Source: JAWLHU01 sp041690255 (GTDB lineage Bacteria > Bacillota > Sulfobacillia > Symbiobacteriales > Symbiobacteriaceae). Taken from it: 64,000 bases of DNA. This document shows positions 42,837-52,159 of this stretch, piece after piece. Under the pieces are notes generated by a model that saw only the letters and a list, made by a program, of their open reading frames with translations, had not been told where the DNA came from and did no database searches. The position numbers were made by a program, and so were the translations under genes. The number at the start of each line of letters is the position of its first letter. Position 1 is the first letter of the stretch. The stretch is taken from NCBI GenBank assembly GCA_041690255.1, contig JAWLHU010000006.1, positions 62,001 through 126,000 of the forward strand, written 5' to 3'.

Positions 42837-44756
42837 TTGCGTACTCGGCAGGCGTTCTTCCAGCGGGTTGCCTCGAGCCTGATCGTCCCGCTGACGTTCC
42901 TGCCCCTGGCTGCGATCCTGCTGGCGATCGGGTCTCAGTTGGGCATCGGGCCGGTCGAATCGGCGGGATTGACCCTGATCCGGACCTGGTTGCCGCTCTT
43001 CTACGGCATCGGCATTGCCATTGGCTTTACCGACGCGGACGGCATGGGTGCACTGACCGTCGCTGCCGGCTACCTGGTCATGGTCTCCGTGGCCGAGGCG
43101 GTCTCTGGTGACCCCACGCTGAACGTCGGCGTTCTGGGCGGCGTCGTGGCCGGCGCTGTGATGACCTGGATCTACAACAGGGTTAAGGGGGTAGAGTTGC
43201 CGGAGTTCCTGGCGCTCTTCTCCGGCAAGCGCATGGGTCCCATGGCAGCCGCTTTGGCTGGCGTCGCGCTGGGCTACCTTTTCGGCATCTTCTGGCCACC
43301 CATTCACGCCGGCATCGTGGGGCTGGGAAACTGGATCTACAGTGCCGGCGGACTGGGCGCCTTCGTTTACGGCTCGACTCTTCGCCTCCTGATTCCTACG
43401 GGGCTGCATCATATTCTCATGCAGCTAGTGGATACGCAGTTGGGCGGGTGGGTCGACCCGGTCTCCGGCAAGTTGCTGGCCGGCGAGTATGTCCGCTTCC
43501 TGCACGGGGATCCCACGGCGGGCCGGATCCTGAGCGGCTTCTTCCTCACCCTCGGCTTTGGCCCCTTGGGCGCCGCCCTGGCGATCACGAAGGAGGCCCG
43601 ACCCGAGCAGCGGCGCCGGGTGGCCGGGCTCATGACGACCGGTGCGCTGACCGCCATGCTCCTGGGCGTGACCGAGCCGGTCGAATTCGCGTTTATCTTC
43701 GCCTCGCCCATCCTCTTCGCCCTGCACGTAATCCTATCCGGCCTGGCCTCCCTTGTCGGATACATGCTGGATATTCACCTGGGCGGGTACGCTCTGCCCA
43801 TGATCCTGATCAACTGGCATAGACAGACAAACGGCTGGATGATCCTTCCCCTTGGCCTGATCTGGACCGCGGTCTACTACGGCTCCTTCCGGCTCGTGAT
43901 CCGGTGGTTGCGTCCACCGATCCTCGGCCAGACCGACGATGCCGCACCGGTCGATGAGGATACCCCGGCTGAGGCGGCCGATCGCGAGGGCGAGAGGTAC
44001 CTCACCGCAATGGGTGGCGTGCAGAACATTGTCGGGCTAAGCGCCTGCATGACCCGGCTGCGGGTTCAGGTGAATGACCCCGCCCTTGTGGACGAACCCG
44101 CACTCCGCCGGCTTGGCGCCTCGGGGGTCCTCAAGGCGGGACAGAATCTCCAGGTGGTGGTGGGTGCCCGAGCCGGGCAACTGGCCCGCAAGGTCTCTGA
44201 AGCAATGGGACCCGCAGCACCCGCTCTGGTGACCGACTCAGCCGGTCCAGCGGAGGAGCCGGGAAGCACGGTTGCTGCCGCGGCTGGGGCAGCGGAGGGA
44301 ATCACCCTGGTCAGCCCGTTCGCCGGGAAGGTGCTGCCCCTCGAAGCGGTACCGGACCCGGTTTTCGCCGGCGGCCTCGCCGGTCAGGGCGTGGCCATTG
44401 AGCCCAGCGAGAACCAGATTCACTCGCCGGTGAGGGGTCAGGTCTTCCACATCTTCCCTGGCGGTCACGCGATCGGGCTGACCACTCCCGAGGGGTTGGA
44501 GATCCTGCTGCATATCGGCATCGATACGGTCTCCCTCCAGGGGGAAGGCTTCCACCTGTCCGTCAAGGAGGGCGACCAGGTCATTCCGGGAAGACCGCTT
44601 GGGTGGTTTGACCGACAGGCGATCGCAGAGACTGGGCGCTCCCTCGTCACCCCGGTGCTGATCACCAATATGGATCGGGTACTCGATTGGACCGCAGTGG
44701 GAACGGGGGATGTAAAGGCAGGAGAGCCCATTCTGACCGTGCGACTGAACGGATGA
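42837..44756 (+). CDS. PTS transporter EIICBA, glucose/GlcNAc family
   Basis: A 639-residue phosphotransferase permease. The IIC membrane domain is about 1-375. IIB is about 395-470, with the phosphorylated Cys in GLSACMTRLRVQV. IIA is about 490-639, with the phosphorylated His in ILLHIGIDTV. I chose the TTG at 42837: AGGAGG lies eight bases upstream and overlaps the chbG stop. It imports and phosphorylates the sugar used by the rest of the operon. Enterobacterial chitobiose PTS is of the Lac family, so this would be a different transporter for the same job. Confidence 0.92.
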   Translation: MRTRQAFFQRVASSLIVPLTFLPLAAILLAIGSQLGIGPVESAGLTLIRTWLPLFYGIGIAIGFTDADGMGALTVAAGYLVMVSVAEAVSGDPTLNVGVLGGVVAGAVMTWIYNRVKGVELPEFLALFSGKRMGPMAAALAGVALGYLFGIFWPPIHAGIVGLGNWIYSAGGLGAFVYGSTLRLLIPTGLHHILMQLVDTQLGGWVDPVSGKLLAGEYVRFLHGDPTAGRILSGFFLTLGFGPLGAALAITKEARPEQRRRVAGLMTTGALTAMLLGVTEPVEFAFIFASPILFALHVILSGLASLVGYMLDIHLGGYALPMILINWHRQTNGWMILPLGLIWTAVYYGSFRLVIRWLRPPILGQTDDAAPVDEDTPAEAADREGERYLTAMGGVQNIVGLSACMTRLRVQVNDPALVDEPALRRLGASGVLKAGQNLQVVVGARAGQLARKVSEAMGPAAPALVTDSAGPAEEPGSTVAAAAGAAEGITLVSPFAGKVLPLEAVPDPVFAGGLAGQGVAIEPSENQIHSPVRGQVFHIFPGGHAIGLTTPEGLEILLHIGIDTVSLQGEGFHLSVKEGDQVIPGRPLGWFDRQAIAETGRSLVTPVLITNMDRVLDWTAVGTGDVKAGEPILTVRLNG

Positions 44757-44764
44757 GATAAGCG

Positions 44765-44791
44765 TGACCGCCGGGGGTCTCCCGGCGGTCA
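44765..44791 (+). terminator. Terminator of the PTS operon
   Basis: TGACCGCCGGG-GGTCT-CCCGGCGGTCA, an 11-bp stem, followed by CCTTCT. Confidence 0.75.
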
Positions 44792-44801
44792 CCTTCTAAG
44801 G

Positions 44802-45026
44802 TTATACAGTTTCAAGCCCCGCCACCGAGGCATACGTAGTACATAGTTCAAGGAGTTCGTCGGGATCGATAGAGCGGTTCCCCCAAGCGTCAAGCGCTAC
44901 TCTGGCGAAGTCAGTCGCTCCCGCAGCAAGCAGCCTTGCCAGTACGCCTGGTAGTTGATCCTGTGCCTCTCGTCGGTGACCGGGTCGCTGACGGCGCCGC
45001 GGTTCAAGGTTAATCACCACACCCAT
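44802..45026 (-). CDS. Small hypothetical protein
   Basis: A 74-residue ORF in the gap between PTS and PP2C genes, behind a GGTGGTGG site. Residues 1-20 are Arg-rich; the rest forms helices (QLPGVLARLLAAGATDFARVAL). I recognise no family and it may not be a gene. Confidence 0.4.
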   Translation of the reverse strand: MGVVINLEPRRRQRPGHRREAQDQLPGVLARLLAAGATDFARVALDAWGNRSIDPDELLELCTTYASVAGLETV

Positions 45027-45170
45027 GTGGCACCACCACCTATATCATTATGGTTTGCCCTCAGCTAAAGCATACCAGGAAATCCCAAGGAGATCAAGAG
45101 GATTGTTGTAAGAAAATGGCTCGTTTTGTAGAAGACTGTCGATCCATGTCTAGCCTGCGAGGTGGTTACG

Positions 45171-45199
45171 TTGCCCCGAACTCCCAGTGGTTGTATAAT
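45171..45199 (+). promoter_or_regulatory. SigA promoter of the PP2C-lepB unit
   Basis: TTGCCC (45171-45176), 17-base spacer, TATAAT (45194-45199). Confidence 0.65.
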
Positions 45200-45269
45200 G
45201 GCAGCATGACGCACCGCATGCTCCCTGCCTGGCTGGTCAGAGATCGACACTGGAGGGACCTCTTTCAAC

Positions 45270-45986
45270 ATGCAAGTCTCTATGGCTGTCGCAAAGGTGC
45301 CCAAGTTTGGCTTGAGTGAGAGTGGTGACTCCGTCGAGATCGTGGAGCGTCCGCGCGGCGGCATTACCGCCATTATGGCCGATGGACAGACCCACGGGCG
45401 GGCGGCCAAGCGAGTCAGCCAGATCGTGGTGGCAAAGGCGGTCCAACTGATCGCGGATGGTGTTCGCGACGGTGCGGTGGCGCGCGGTGTGCATGACTAC
45501 CTCTACGCCGTGCGGGACGGAAAGGTCTCCACTGAGTTGGTCATCGTCTCGGTCGACTCCAGGACCAAGAGCCTGGTCATTGCCCGGAACACCCATGTAC
45601 CGGTTCTGCTCCGGCATCCGGATGGTCATGTGGACAAGCTCGACACCGGTGTGGAGCCGATCGGGATTCGTGAGGTCATGAAGCCTCTGATCACAGAGGT
45701 GCCGCTTCAGCCTGGCCTGGTCGTCGCTGCCTTCACCGACGGGATCTACTCGGCTGGTCGGCGGTACGAGACGGAACTGGAGCCGGAAGAACTGGTCTCC
45801 CTGGTCGAGGGGGCCGATCCTGCGGAGATGCAGCCGCTGGCGGACCGGATCCTGGACCGGGCCGTCCAGCTCGACCGAGGCCGCCCGGGGGATGATATGA
45901 GTGTCCTGACCGTCGGCCTCATCCCATCCCAGGGTGACCACATCCGCCGCATGCTTGTAGCCATGCCATTTTCCAGGCCAATGTGA
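45270..45986 (+). CDS. PP2C/SpoIIE-type protein phosphatase
   Basis: A 238-residue stand-alone phosphatase domain: ITAIMADGQTHGRAAKRVS (metal Asp), VVAAFTDGIYSAGRR (second Asp), PGDDMSVLTVGL (last Asp). The fold resembles SpoIIE and RsbU, which dephosphorylate anti-anti-sigma factors. There is no sensor or membrane part and no partner sigma gene nearby. First gene of a unit with the P-loop protein, lepB and the HD protein. Confidence 0.85.
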   Translation: MQVSMAVAKVPKFGLSESGDSVEIVERPRGGITAIMADGQTHGRAAKRVSQIVVAKAVQLIADGVRDGAVARGVHDYLYAVRDGKVSTELVIVSVDSRTKSLVIARNTHVPVLLRHPDGHVDKLDTGVEPIGIREVMKPLITEVPLQPGLVVAAFTDGIYSAGRRYETELEPEELVSLVEGADPAEMQPLADRILDRAVQLDRGRPGDDMSVLTVGLIPSQGDHIRRMLVAMPFSRPM

Positions 45987-46029
45987 GGCGTTCCAAGGCC
46001 GTCCGGGGGCCGCAATAGGGGGAAGTTGC

Positions 46030-46395
46030 TTGAAAGAACCACGGATTGCAATCGTCGGTGTCTGTGCATCTGGGAAGAGCACGCTAGCCCAGGGCTTGAC
46101 CCGTGACGGGGTAACTGCCTACAGCGTACCCCAGGAGCACTCGTTTGTGCGCCGCCTTTGGGAGAAGCAACACCCCGACGCCAATATTCTGGTCATGCTG
46201 GACGCTCGATGGGAGACCACCAAGCAGCGAAGGCCAACGATCAGCTATGGACCGGAGCGCCTGGAGGACCAGCGGGTGCGCCTGGCACCGGCCCGGGAAG
46301 CTTGCGACCTCTACCTTCCGACCGACGACCTGACCGTAGATGAGGTTCGCCAACGGGTCCATGCCTTCATTCAGGAGTGGAAGGAGCGTCCGTGA
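46030..46395 (+). CDS. Small P-loop NTPase
   Basis: A 121-residue protein beginning with strand 1 and Walker A (IAIVGVCASGKSTL). DANILVMLDARWE may be a Walker B-like strand. It resembles small kinases but lacks a clear lid. The TTG start follows GGGGGAAG. It overlaps lepB by one base (TGATG), so translation is coupled. The ATP-binding call is firm; the substrate is unknown. Confidence 0.75.
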   Translation: MKEPRIAIVGVCASGKSTLAQGLTRDGVTAYSVPQEHSFVRRLWEKQHPDANILVMLDARWETTKQRRPTISYGPERLEDQRVRLAPAREACDLYLPTDDLTVDEVRQRVHAFIQEWKERP

Positions 46396-47114
46396 TGCAA
46401 CCATCAGAGAAGGCCCGGCCTTCCGGCGACTTGGCAGAGGGCGGGTCCACCGCCGGTATGAACCCCGAAGCCACGGAGCCGGCTGAGACAGCCGGTGAGG
46501 CGCCGGGGGAGACCGGCACCCCGAGTCCGGACGCAGTCAGAGAGGACCGTGGGTCGCCCGAGCAGGCACCACCGGCCAAGAGCGCCCTGCGGGAGACGGT
46601 GGAGACGGTCCTGACAGCACTGGTGATCGCCCTCCTCATCCGCTCGTTCCTTGTGCAGCTTTACGTGGTGGATGGCGAATCGATGTTCCCGACGCTCCAT
46701 CATATGGACCGGCTCCTTGTCAACAAGATCGTATACCGACTACGCCAACCTCAACCTGGGGAGATTATCGTCCTGGAGGATCCGGCAAATCCGCGACGCC
46801 AACTGATCAAGCGGGTGATTGCGGTCGGCGGAGAGACGGTGGAGATCCGGAACCGGGTGACCTTTCTCAACGGCAAGCCCCTCGTGGAGAACTTCACGAA
46901 TCCGGTCTCTGTCCATTTCTCCGACGTCCAGCCCTACACGGTTCCAGAGGGCTATATCTACGTGATGGGCGACAACCGGGGCGGCTCCCTGGACTCCCGC
47001 ATCTTGGGGCCTATCGAGCTGTCCAAGGTGGAGGGAAAGGCCTTCTTCATGTTCTGGCCACTTGACCGGTTTGGCAAGAAGCCGCTGGAAGTCCCACGAA
47101 CCTACATGGAGTAA
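46395..47114 (+). CDS. lepB: Signal peptidase I
   Basis: A 239-residue protease. The catalytic Ser is in VDGESMFPTL (near 97), the Lys in RRQLIKRVIAVGGETVE (near 138), then VMGDNRGGSLDSR. One TM helix precedes (TVLTALVIALLIRSFLVQLYV). The first 60 residues are an unusual acidic, Pro/Ala/Gly-rich extension facing the cytoplasm. It removes signal peptides of secreted proteins, such as the lost S8 protease. The ATG at 46395 overlaps the preceding stop. Confidence 0.93.
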   Translation: MQPSEKARPSGDLAEGGSTAGMNPEATEPAETAGEAPGETGTPSPDAVREDRGSPEQAPPAKSALRETVETVLTALVIALLIRSFLVQLYVVDGESMFPTLHHMDRLLVNKIVYRLRQPQPGEIIVLEDPANPRRQLIKRVIAVGGETVEIRNRVTFLNGKPLVENFTNPVSVHFSDVQPYTVPEGYIYVMGDNRGGSLDSRILGPIELSKVEGKAFFMFWPLDRFGKKPLEVPRTYME

Positions 47115-47130
47115 CGGCTGGAGGGTGTTC

Positions 47131-47796
47131 ATGGCGGAGGTTACATACCAGACGGTGCGGGAGGACCGGGAGGTTCATACCTACATCGTTAAGGCGAACG
47201 AGATGCTCTCGGCCATCGGGTTCACCGAGCATGGCCTGCGGCATGTTGGCCTGGTGGCCCATCGGGCGATGAGACTGATGGAGGAGCTGGGGCTGCCGGA
47301 CCGGCATCGGGAGCTGGCCGGGATTGCCGGGCTGATGCATGACATGGGGAACATCGTCAATCGACAGGGCCACGGTCAAACCAGTGCCCTGCTCTCCTAC
47401 GCCATCCTCACCCGCATGGGTATGGAGCCGGCGGAGATCGCTGTCATCATGGCGGCCATCGGTAACCATGAAGAGGAGATCGGCAATCCGGTCAACGATG
47501 TCTCGGCCGCTCTGATCCTGGCCGACAAGTCCGATGTCCACCGGTCCCGAGTCTACAACCGGGACATTGCCACCTTCGACATTCACGACCGGGTCAACTA
47601 CGCTGTGACCCACAGTGAGTTGGTGGCGCTGCCCGAGAAGCGGGTTGTGCGCCTGAAGCTGCAGGTGGATACGGCGATCATTGCCATCATGGAGTACTTC
47701 GAGATCTTCTTGGTGCGCATGGTCATGTGCCGGCGGGCTGCCGCCCACCTCGGCTGCCGATTTGAACTGGTGATCAACGACACCCGGCTGCTCTAG
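47131..47796 (+). CDS. HD-domain phosphohydrolase
   Basis: A 221-residue HD protein: EHGLRHVGLVAHRAM, AGLMHDMGNIVNRQGHGQTSALL (HD at about 72-73), IGNHEEE and ILADKSDVHRSR. This is the layout of metal-dependent phosphohydrolases acting on nucleotides. The substrate is unknown. The ATG follows TGGAGGG, 16 bases after lepB. Confidence 0.88.
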   Translation: MAEVTYQTVREDREVHTYIVKANEMLSAIGFTEHGLRHVGLVAHRAMRLMEELGLPDRHRELAGIAGLMHDMGNIVNRQGHGQTSALLSYAILTRMGMEPAEIAVIMAAIGNHEEEIGNPVNDVSAALILADKSDVHRSRVYNRDIATFDIHDRVNYAVTHSELVALPEKRVVRLKLQVDTAIIAIMEYFEIFLVRMVMCRRAAAHLGCRFELVINDTRLL

Positions 47797-47845
47797 AGTA
47801 CGCCGGGTTTTCCAGCGGTCGCCTGCCCGTCCAACGAGCCTTCAT

Positions 47846-47874
47846 TGACAGATCATCACCGAGTCCGTACAATT
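47846..47874 (+). promoter_or_regulatory. Consensus SigA promoter of secDF
   Basis: TTGACA, 17-base spacer, TACAAT. The roughly 115-base leader contains GGAGG-CTAGG-CCTCC followed by TTTTCTTT (47932-47954), a small terminator-like hairpin that may attenuate secD. Confidence 0.85.
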
Positions 47875-47995
47875 GCTACAGGTCCTAAGCAGGAAGAGTG
47901 AAGCCGATAGCGTATGATTTAGAAGGAGTTTGGGAGGCTAGGCCTCCTTTTCTTTGCGGCCACAAAATTTTCTGTTACGAGAGGGAGGACGGGCC

Positions 47996-49249
47996 ATGAA
48001 GGGCGCTTGGAACGTGGTGGCGCTCGCTATTCTCGTGGCGCTGCTTGGTGGCGTCGGCTGGTACTACTCGGCGCCGAACCCGGATACCGGGAAGGCGCGG
48101 ATCCTGGACCATATGAAGCTGGGCCTTGATCTTAAGGGCGGCGTTCACATGGTACTGGAAGGCGTAGATGACCCTGAGATTGGCGAGGTCACCGCGGACA
48201 AGATTCTGAAGGCGAAGTCGGTCATTGAGAACCGGATTAACAAACTGGGCGTGTCCGAACCGGTCGTCCAGGTTGATGGGAGCAACCGGATCATTGTCCA
48301 GATTGCCGACGTGCAGGACACGGACCAGGCCCGCGAGATCATCGGCAAGACCGCAGTCCTGAAGTTCATCGATCCCGAGGGGAACCCGGTGATTGATGGG
48401 CGCGACGTGGAGAGTGCCGGCGTATCCACCAACCCGAACGGTGTCGGCTACGCGGTCACTCTGAAGCTGAAGGGCGAGGGGCCGGCCAAGTTCTTCGAGG
48501 CGACCCAGAAGCACATCGGCCAGATCATCATGATCACGTTGGATGATGAGATCATTTCCGCTCCCTCGGTCGACGAGCCGATCCCGGGCGGCGAGGCGGT
48601 CATTACCGGCAGCTTTACCGCTGAAGAGGCGACCGTTCTGGCCGATCTGATTAACGGCGGCGCTCTGCCGGTCAAGCTGGAGGTCAAGGAGGTCCGGGTG
48701 GTCACGGCGACCCTCGGTGCTGACTCGATCGCCAAGTCGGCTCAGGCCGGCCTGATCGGCATGCTGGCGGTCCTGGTCTTCATGTTGGTCCTCTACCGGA
48801 TCCCCGGCCTTATGGCCAACGTTGCGCTTGCGGTCTACTCCACTCTGACCATTGCCTTCCTGCTGGCGATTGGCAACGTCTTTACGCTGCCGGGCCTTGC
48901 GGGCATCCTGCTGGGCATTGGCATGGCGGTTGACGGTAACGTGATCATCTTTGAGCGCATTAAGGAAGAGCTGCGGAACGGCAAGGGGCTCCGGTCCGGC
49001 ATTGACGCCGGCTTCCACCGGGCCTATGTCACCGTTCTTGACTCCCAGATCACCACGGCGATCGCCTCCGTGATCCTTTACTACCTGGGCACCGGCCCGG
49101 TGAAGGGCTTCGCGATCACGCTCTTCGTGGGTACGGTCCTCTCCATGTTCACGGCGATCACCTTTACCCGCTGGCTGATCAAGCTTTGCCTGAACACCGG
49201 CTGGTTCAACAAGAAGACGCTCTTCGGCGTGAAGGAGGTGGCCCAGTAA
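47996..49249 (+). CDS. secD: Protein translocase subunit SecD
   Basis: A 417-residue RND-type component of the Sec machinery. TM1 (VVALAILVALLGGVGWYY), the P1 motif LGLDLKGGVHMVLEG, the extracytoplasmic head (60-245), then five TM helices from about 250 with VDGNVIIFERIKEELRNGK. It uses proton flow to help pull exported proteins out. The ATG at 47996 follows GGGAGGACGGG. It overlaps secF by one base. Confidence 0.96.
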   Translation: MKGAWNVVALAILVALLGGVGWYYSAPNPDTGKARILDHMKLGLDLKGGVHMVLEGVDDPEIGEVTADKILKAKSVIENRINKLGVSEPVVQVDGSNRIIVQIADVQDTDQAREIIGKTAVLKFIDPEGNPVIDGRDVESAGVSTNPNGVGYAVTLKLKGEGPAKFFEATQKHIGQIIMITLDDEIISAPSVDEPIPGGEAVITGSFTAEEATVLADLINGGALPVKLEVKEVRVVTATLGADSIAKSAQAGLIGMLAVLVFMLVLYRIPGLMANVALAVYSTLTIAFLLAIGNVFTLPGLAGILLGIGMAVDGNVIIFERIKEELRNGKGLRSGIDAGFHRAYVTVLDSQITTAIASVILYYLGTGPVKGFAITLFVGTVLSMFTAITFTRWLIKLCLNTGWFNKKTLFGVKEVAQ

Positions 49250-50181
49250 TGACTACCTTCCTGGCGCGCATCAACTACATGAAGTACGCCCGAGGCTGGC
49301 TCGTCTTCTCGGTCGTTCTGACCCTGACCTCGCTGGTCGCCCTCTTCACGATTGGTCTGAACAAGGGCGTCGACTTCACGGGTGGCAGCCTCCTGGATAT
49401 CCAGTTCGAGAAGCAGGTGACTATGAACCAGGTCCAAGAGGTGGTCGACTCGGCCATCGGCAAGGGCAAGGGCCAGGTGCAGAACGCTGAGGTCAAGGGC
49501 TCTGAGACGCCCGACGCCTCCGAGTTCTTCATTCGTACGCCCGAGCTTTCGGCTGAGCAGAAGGAGAGCCTTCTGACGGGACTCGAGGCGATCGGTACCT
49601 ACCAGAAGATCGGCGAAGATGTCGTCTCCGGCTCCGTCTCCGCCGAACTGACCCAGCGTGCGGTCCTGGCGATCGCCATTGCTGCGGTGCTTCAGGTCAT
49701 CTATATCTGGGTTCGGTTCCAGTTCAAGTTTGGCATCACCGCCGTTCTGGCGCTGCTCCATGACGTGGTGATCACCCTGGGCCTCATGGCGATCTTCCAG
49801 GTGCAGATCAACTCGGCCTTTGTGGCAGCGATCCTGACCGTGCTCGGTTACTCCATGAACGATACGGTCGTGGTCATTGACCGCATTCGTGAGAACCTGG
49901 CCAACCGCCGCAAGGGCGAGAGCCTGGAGGCCATGACCACCCGCTCCATGCAGGAGGTCATCTTCCGCTCGCTGGCCACTGGCGTCTCGGTCCAGATGAT
50001 GCTGATTTCCATGCTGATCTGGGGCGGCGACTCTGTCTCCGACTTCGCCATGACCCTCCTGATCGGCATTACCTCGGGCACCTACTCGTCGATCTTCATC
50101 GCTGCGGCCCTCTGGCTCTTCTGGGAGCAGCGGGATTCGAAGCGGGCGAAGTCGGCGGCCGGCAAGCCGGCCAAGGCATAA
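49249..50181 (+). CDS. secF: Protein translocase subunit SecF
   Basis: A 310-residue partner of SecD: TM1 (WLVFSVVLTLTSLVALFTIG), then GVDFTGGSLLDI, a short external domain (60-150), then five TM helices including SMNDTVVVIDRIRENL. The C-terminus is Lys/Ala-rich. The ATG at 49249 overlaps the secD stop (TAATG), implying coupled translation. Confidence 0.96.
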   Translation: MTTFLARINYMKYARGWLVFSVVLTLTSLVALFTIGLNKGVDFTGGSLLDIQFEKQVTMNQVQEVVDSAIGKGKGQVQNAEVKGSETPDASEFFIRTPELSAEQKESLLTGLEAIGTYQKIGEDVVSGSVSAELTQRAVLAIAIAAVLQVIYIWVRFQFKFGITAVLALLHDVVITLGLMAIFQVQINSAFVAAILTVLGYSMNDTVVVIDRIRENLANRRKGESLEAMTTRSMQEVIFRSLATGVSVQMMLISMLIWGGDSVSDFAMTLLIGITSGTYSSIFIAAALWLFWEQRDSKRAKSAAGKPAKA

Positions 50182-50190
50182 GCATCGCAT

Positions 50191-50231
50191 AATGGAGGGC
50201 GGCACCTCGCCTTGCGGGGTGCCGCTCTCGC
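50191..50231 (+). terminator. Hairpin after secF
   Basis: GGCGGCACC and GGGTGCCGC form the stem in the gap between secF and the convergent MFS gene. No T-run. Confidence 0.5.
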
Positions 50232-50294
50232 GCCTGAGAAAGGAGCAGGGTGCCAAGAAGAGGTGCACAAAGCGACGGGCACGGTGCCGCTGGC

Positions 50295-51464
50295 CTAGGC
50301 ACCGGTTCCCAGGGCCGCTTGTGCCTCGATCGTCTTCTGGTCCAGGTTCCAGGAATAGGCCATGGCAATCAGCACGATTCCCACGCCCATGAGGAAGGGG
50401 ATCTGTGGCCCGAACCAGGCCCACAGAAGGCCACCGGCTACCGGGACGGTCACACCGAAGATGTGGTTGATCGTGGTGCCGGTCGCCAGGGAGGCGGAGA
50501 GCTTCTCCTTAGGAATGATCCGCCCCGCGTGGGTGGAGATGGCGATATCGAACCCGGTCAACAGATTATCCAGGACGAAGATTGCATAGATGATGTAGGG
50601 CTGCTGAATAAACGCGTAGCTCAGGAATACCAGGGCGACTACTGCATAGTTGAGGGAGAGGGCCCTTTGCTCGCCCACCCTGTCGATGATCCGGCCGATC
50701 AGCGGGCGGGTGAATACCGCCAGAAGGCTGTGGATCATAAGCAGGGTGACCATGGTGTTGACTGGCGTGCCGTGCAGTTTGACCAGGGCGAACGATGCGA
50801 AGGTCATAACAATGTGGCGCCGGGCCCCGGAGAGCAGAGTCAGAATGTAGTAAGAGCGATAGCGCCAGTCAAAGACCAGGGAGACCCGTTTGCTCTTCTC
50901 CGGTGAGGGCTTGAAGAAGAAGAGGGCGACCAGCACGCCCACCGATCCGATGGCGCCCGCCACCATGAAGATCTGCCGGTATGGCAGGAGTCCGCTGCTC
51001 GAGAGGACGATGACCATGCCCAGGACCGTGCCGGCTGCGGCGGCACTGTTCATCTGTCCCAGCCGCCGGGCTCGGTCGCCTGTCTCGGTGGTACGGATCA
51101 CCATGGAGTCCTGGACCGGGGACCAGAGGTGGAAACCGATGGACTGAATGAGCGTGATGACGATGAGCGAGGTGTAGTTGTCTGCTCCGGAGTAGAGGAA
51201 GATGCCGGTCACCAGCAGCCCGCCGGCAACGGGGTAGAGCCGCTCATCGCGAATAAAGGCCAGGGCAGCCAGGAGAAACATACAGAGCAGACCCGGAACC
51301 TCCCGGATTCCCTCCAACAGGCCGTATTGCGCTTCGCCGATCATAAGTTCTTCCACGGCAAAGTTGTTAAAGATTGATCGCCAGACCCCAAAGGAGAGGT
51401 TTAACAGAAAACTGGAGACCATGATCAGGGTGAGTAGGCGGCTCTGGTTCTTGAACGACGGCAA
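50295..51464 (-). CDS. MFS transporter
   Basis: A 389-residue, 12-helix major facilitator: NLSFGVWRSIFNNFAVEEL at the start, ESIGFHLWSP-like region as SIGFHLWSPVQDSMV, and a central loop with KRVSLVFDWRYRSYY. I chose the TTG at 51464 because AAGGAGATGG precedes it. The substrate is unknown. It is not in an operon with secDF. Confidence 0.85.
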   Translation of the reverse strand: MPSFKNQSRLLTLIMVSSFLLNLSFGVWRSIFNNFAVEELMIGEAQYGLLEGIREVPGLLCMFLLAALAFIRDERLYPVAGGLLVTGIFLYSGADNYTSLIVITLIQSIGFHLWSPVQDSMVIRTTETGDRARRLGQMNSAAAAGTVLGMVIVLSSSGLLPYRQIFMVAGAIGSVGVLVALFFFKPSPEKSKRVSLVFDWRYRSYYILTLLSGARRHIVMTFASFALVKLHGTPVNTMVTLLMIHSLLAVFTRPLIGRIIDRVGEQRALSLNYAVVALVFLSYAFIQQPYIIYAIFVLDNLLTGFDIAISTHAGRIIPKEKLSASLATGTTINHIFGVTVPVAGGLLWAWFGPQIPFLMGVGIVLIAMAYSWNLDQKTIEAQAALGTGA

Positions 51465-51649
51465 GCGGCTCCATCTCCTTTTCGGGGTGAGAAGAACACA
51501 AGTGGAATAAGTATACGCCACCTGGTGATGAAGCCCCTGCATCCATGTGTCCTGGAAGGGAAGGGTGCGGCTGATGCAGAACTATCCGGCAAGGGATGGC
51601 GCACGGGACCGGCGCCTTGATTGACCTGCAAGAAGGGGTGCGGCATGCA

Positions 51650-52159
51650 ATGTACGTGATTCGTCCAGTGAAGGTGACGGTCCGGGGTAAGGAGTTCCAG
51701 CGAGACGTGGTGGACCATCCCGGATCGGTCTGCGTGCTGGCGTTGACGAATGAGGATCGGATTATCTTCGTGCGCCAGTACCGCCCCGGCATGGGGCGCG
51801 AGAGCCTGGAACTGCCAGGCGGCCGGCGGCGGCCCGACGAGGCGCCGGAGGAAGCGGCCCGCCGGGAGATGGAGGCCGAGACGGGGTGGAAGCCAAAGAC
51901 CCTGGAGTTGATTGGCCGCTTCTATCCCTCTCCCGGCTACTCAGCTGAGGAGGTCTACTGCTTCGTCTGCCAGCAGATGGGCCCCGGAAAGATGCAGTTC
52001 GATGAGTCGGAGGAGATGTCGATCGAGTTCCTGGCTTACTCCGATGCGATCGAGGCCGTGCGCACGGGGGAGATCGTGGATGCCCGCTCGATCATTGCCT
52101 TGATGCGCTGGGGTGACCAGATCTTTGGCGGGCTGAAGCCACAACCGCAGACCTTTTAG
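51650..52159 (+). CDS. NUDIX hydrolase (ADP-ribose pyrophosphatase type)
   Basis: A 169-residue protein with a full NUDIX box (GRRRPDEAPEEAARREMEAE, ending TGW) and an N-terminal beta-sheet domain. The PSPGYSAEEVYCF segment after the box is typical of ADP-ribose pyrophosphatases. The ATG at 51650 follows AAGGGGTG. It would clear ADP-ribose or related nucleotides. Confidence 0.9.
   Translation: MYVIRPVKVTVRGKEFQRDVVDHPGSVCVLALTNEDRIIFVRQYRPGMGRESLELPGGRRRPDEAPEEAARREMEAETGWKPKTLELIGRFYPSPGYSAEEVYCFVCQQMGPGKMQFDESEEMSIEFLAYSDAIEAVRTGEIVDARSIIALMRWGDQIFGGLKPQPQTF

Noticed and set aside
45050..45319. An 89-codon plus-strand ORF before the PP2C gene.
   Set aside because: It contains the -35/-10 promoter of that gene, overlaps its start, and has no ribosome site.
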